Source: Alphaproteobacteria bacterium
Lineage (GTDB): Bacteria > Pseudomonadota > Alphaproteobacteria > Micavibrionales > SZUA-601
Length of the DNA stretch: 8,425 nt
Assembly: GCA_003250865.1 (NCBI GenBank)
Contig: QKJH01000092.1
Coordinates: 1 to 8,425 of the forward strand
Reading direction: 5' to 3'
The notes below the pieces were generated by a model that did no database searches, was not told where the DNA came from, and worked only from the letters and a program-made list of their open reading frames with translations. Each line of letters starts with the position of its first letter. Positions within the stretch are counted from its first letter, which is position 1. The position numbers and the translations under genes were made by a program. Below are positions 6,520 to 8,425 of the stretch, in pieces.

Positions 6520-6891
6520 TCACAAATCAAGTAATGTTTTCCTGATTTTTTCAAAACATTTTGAGCGGGCAATAATAACCAGAACATGTTTTTGCTCAAA
6601 AGGAAAAATCATACTGTCTTTTAGTTGTGAATCTTTTTTTAGGGCACTTAACTGTAGAGGAGTCTTTGTAAGAGATTTTTTTAGGAAGCTGTAATCCCTG
6701 ATATCAAGTTGTAAATCGAAGTTTTCGTATAGGGTAAAGGATTTAGCTTTAATACGCTGTGTGATTTTATCCTGTACTGTTTTTATGGCTTTTTGTAATG
6801 CTTGAAGGGGAGATTGTGCTTTTTCAACCAATGCAAAACAGACGCTTGCATTGTCAACAGAGTACACCAGAATTTGGTAGTCTCTACTCAT
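6520..6891 (-). CDS. Hypothetical 123-residue protein of unknown function
   Basis: I do not recognise this family. The product begins MSRDYQILVYSVDN and has a predicted helix near residues 30-50 (SPLQALQKAIKTVQDKITQR). It is Lys-rich, without a signal peptide or membrane segment, and ends with RSKCFEKIRKTLLDL. The alternating strand-helix pattern suggests a small soluble alpha/beta fold. The frame stays open further upstream to an ATG at 6984. However, a good extended -10 promoter lies at 6930-6958, so an ATG upstream of it would not be on the transcript, and the start at 6891 is preferred. Its ribosome site is only a G-run (GGGGG) about 8 bases upstream. The region is more AT-rich than its neighbours. 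It could be a lineage-specific gene; its reality is likely but not certain. Confidence 0.6.
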   Translation of the reverse strand: MSRDYQILVYSVDNASVCFALVEKAQSPLQALQKAIKTVQDKITQRIKAKSFTLYENFDLQLDIRDYSFLKKSLTKTPLQLSALKKDSQLKDSMIFPFEQKHVLVIIARSKCFEKIRKTLLDL

Positions 6892-6929
6892 CGCTACGCC
6901 CCCATTGTAACGATTTATCTGTGTTTGGG

Positions 6930-6958
6930 AGTATAGCATAAAATAAGCGGAAAAACAA
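6930..6958 (-). promoter_or_regulatory. Extended -10 promoter for the 123-residue hypothetical gene
   Basis: On the minus strand TATACT (6935-6930, 5 of 6 matches) is preceded by TGC (6938-6936), giving an extended -10. A 17-base spacer separates it from TTGTTT (6958-6953). The start would fall near 6923, about 32 bases before the ATG at 6891. Confidence 0.6.
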
Positions 6959-7061
6959 AAAGAACCGGTGTTGCAGGGCGGCAAAGTCTACTTCTATTTA
7001 TCAAATGGCAAGGTTTTGGCTGCATAATGTCGATATGGTTTAAAACAATCAATGGATAGTC

Positions 7062-8129
7062 ATGGAATTTCCCTGGGTACATGCAGTGTTTATTGCCGGC
7101 GCACTTGGTTTGATGCTGTTCCAGTTTCGTGGTTATTTGGCTGATATTTTCGGACGCAGCATTGGAGATACAACCGACATAATCGAAGATAGCGAGCAAC
7201 AATCCCTGTGGGATATGCTTCAACCGGTTCTGGATGAGGCGGAAGTGAAGCGCCAATCGATGGTCAAGGTGTTTATTGTCTTGGCTTTATTAATGACGGT
7301 AACCATTGTCCTATATAGTATTCATATCGTGCCCCATCTGTTATCCATGCGCGGTGAAAATTCGTCTCAAAGCGTTCTTCTGGGTTATCTGGCACAGCTT
7401 GTCATCCCTTATATCCCTGTTTATCTCTACAAAAAACATTATAAAAAGAATGTTATTCCCATCGTTGCCGAGCGTATTGATTACCGGTATGACTTCAAAG
7501 GGCGTACGGCATGGACGTTATTGCGTCAGGTCGAAGGCAACTGGGCAGGATTGTCCGGTAAAAAGGGGCAGGTCAGCCCGATGTTCGGCCATTATACAAG
7601 TTCGAGACACGAGGACGGCTTCATGGGCAGTTACCGTTCAAAGACCGTAGCGTTTGAAGAAATAAAACTGACGCGCGGTAGCGGTAAAAACAAAAGTACG
7701 GTGTTTAAAGGGCTCTTGATGGCGGTGGATGCGCCACGTCCGGCGGAGGTTCCGGTTATTCTACGGCGTGATGCCGGTTCCAATTTATTGCGTTACCTGT
7801 ATTCTTTTGGATTGGATAACGGTATGGAGCAAATTACACTGGAAGATATCCGTTTTGAGAAAGAGTTTGATGTTTATTCCTCGGATCAGATAAAGGCACG
7901 TCGGGTGCTGACCCCTCATTTTATGGAGCAACTGGTTGGTATCTCCGAATTTTATCAATCGCCTGTTATGGCTTCGTTTTATGGGGATAAGGTTTTCATT
8001 GCCGTGCGCACGGGACGTAATTTCTTCGAACCGGCCTCTTTCTTTATCGATGCCCGCTCGCGCCGAAATGTTGCCCTGATTATCGCGCAAATCAAATTGC
8101 AGCATCAGGTCATAGACTCTCTGGAATAG
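7062..8129 (+). CDS. DUF3137-family membrane protein
   Basis: The 355-residue product has hydrophobic segments at about residues 6-22, 69-90 and 105-122. A large soluble domain from about 130 to the end follows. That domain matches my memory of DUF3137 proteins: FEEIKLTRGSGKNKSTVFKGLLM at about 198-220, FEKEFDVYSSDQIKARRVLTPHFMEQL at about 265-291, then a SFYGDKVFIAV strand pair and FFEP near 321-324. The family's biochemical role is not established, so no function is given. The ATG has a weak GGAT site about 5 bases upstream. No convincing -35/-10 pair was found; CATAAT at 7023-7028 is the best isolated -10. A phospholipase D-like gene starts 57 bases downstream on the same strand with no terminator between, so the two may be co-transcribed. 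Confidence 0.8.
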   Translation: MEFPWVHAVFIAGALGLMLFQFRGYLADIFGRSIGDTTDIIEDSEQQSLWDMLQPVLDEAEVKRQSMVKVFIVLALLMTVTIVLYSIHIVPHLLSMRGENSSQSVLLGYLAQLVIPYIPVYLYKKHYKKNVIPIVAERIDYRYDFKGRTAWTLLRQVEGNWAGLSGKKGQVSPMFGHYTSSRHEDGFMGSYRSKTVAFEEIKLTRGSGKNKSTVFKGLLMAVDAPRPAEVPVILRRDAGSNLLRYLYSFGLDNGMEQITLEDIRFEKEFDVYSSDQIKARRVLTPHFMEQLVGISEFYQSPVMASFYGDKVFIAVRTGRNFFEPASFFIDARSRRNVALIIAQIKLQHQVIDSLE

Positions 8130-8186
8130 AGATGGGTAAAACCACTCGGATTGGGAACTTTTCAACGCTAATACCGTTGGGAGGAT

Positions 8187-8425
8187 ATGGTTTTAAGAAA
8201 ATTAACGGGCAGACAGACTAACTTTGCCGAGACATACTCACGAGAAGCTGTATTTTTCCCCGATAGCGAAAGTTATTATGGGGCGTTTTGTAAAATCGCA
8301 CAGCAGGCTAAAGAACGTCTGGTCATTGTCGGATGGGATTTCGATGTGCGTGTTCCGATGCAGCGAGAACTGGACAAAAAAGGAGCACCATCGTTTGATA
8401 TGCCCATAGGAGATTTTCTCAATGG
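8187..8425 (+). CDS. Phospholipase D-like protein, N-terminal fragment cut by the window edge
   Basis: The frame is open from an ATG at 8187 to the window end, giving 79 residues. An upstream in-frame TAA at 8169-8171 makes this ATG the first possible start. GGGAGG lies directly upstream but only 2-3 bases from the ATG, a tight spacing. The visible part has VFFPDSESYYGAFCKIAQQAKERLVIVGWDFDVRVPM. This resembles the first strand-helix unit of PLD-superfamily proteins, where a helix of Ala/Gln/Arg residues leads into a GWDFD-type strand before the first HKD motif. The HKD catalytic motifs themselves would lie beyond the window, so the activity (phospholipase, transphosphatidylase or cardiolipin synthase) cannot be decided. 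It follows the DUF3137 gene on the same strand. Confidence 0.7.
   Translation, partial: MVLRKLTGRQTNFAETYSREAVFFPDSESYYGAFCKIAQQAKERLVIVGWDFDVRVPMQRELDKKGAPSFDMPIGDFLN

Noticed and set aside
6892..6984. N-terminal extension of the hypothetical protein to an ATG at 6984
   Set aside because: The extension crosses the extended -10 promoter at 6930-6938, and its residues are unlike a structured N-terminus; the start at 6891 fits the promoter better.
8132..8221. A 29-residue open frame between the DUF3137 and PLD-like genes
   Set aside because: It has only a weak ribosome site, overlaps the PLD-like start, and has no recognisable features.

Overview
This window looks like a stretch of an alphaproteobacterial chromosome of moderate GC. 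The main reason is the run cmk - rpsA - ihfB - lapA-like (DUF1049) - pyrF-like on the minus strand, an order I associate with alphaproteobacteria. The S1 protein has six S1 repeats and a C-terminal tail that fits the class. No transposase, phage gene, CRISPR array or mobile element was seen. An NAD-dependent lactate dehydrogenase-type enzyme hints at some fermentative capacity; a host-associated or anaerobic lifestyle is only a guess.

Layout. 1-696 (+): the 3' part of truA (tRNA pseudouridine synthase A), cut by the window edge. 697-1683 (-): an unusual orotidine-monophosphate-decarboxylase-like protein with an N-terminal Cro/Xre-type helix-turn-helix and most OMPDC catalytic charges replaced. 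Its stop codon directly abuts that of truA. 1683-2087 (-): a LapA/DUF1049 inner-membrane protein, whose stop overlaps the GTG start of the pyrF-like gene by one base. 2137-2418 (-): ihfB. 2456-2510: a strong hairpin plus T-run between rpsA and ihfB. 2524-4266 (-): rpsA. 4453-5142 (-): cmk. 5143-5341: a divergent control region with back-to-back promoters and repeated TTGCTT/AAGCAA elements. 5342-5417 (+): tRNA-Ala(GGC). 5500-6432 (-): an L-lactate dehydrogenase-like gene with its own terminator and an atypical substrate loop. 6520-6891 (-): an unrecognised 123-residue protein with a good extended -10 promoter. 7062-8129 (+): a DUF3137-type membrane protein. 8187-8425 (+): the start of a phospholipase D-like protein.

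How the genes fit together. The left half is information-processing housekeeping: tRNA modification, CMP/dCMP phosphorylation, ribosomal protein S1, the nucleoid protein IHF-beta and a tRNA. The pyrF-like gene sits where a normal pyrF would be expected, but its sequence suggests a protein that may bind a nucleotide-like phosphate ligand and DNA rather than decarboxylate OMP. This is the most interesting item in the window. The right half is accessory metabolism and envelope: an LDH-like enzyme, an orphan small protein, and a DUF3137 membrane protein followed closely by a PLD-family protein.
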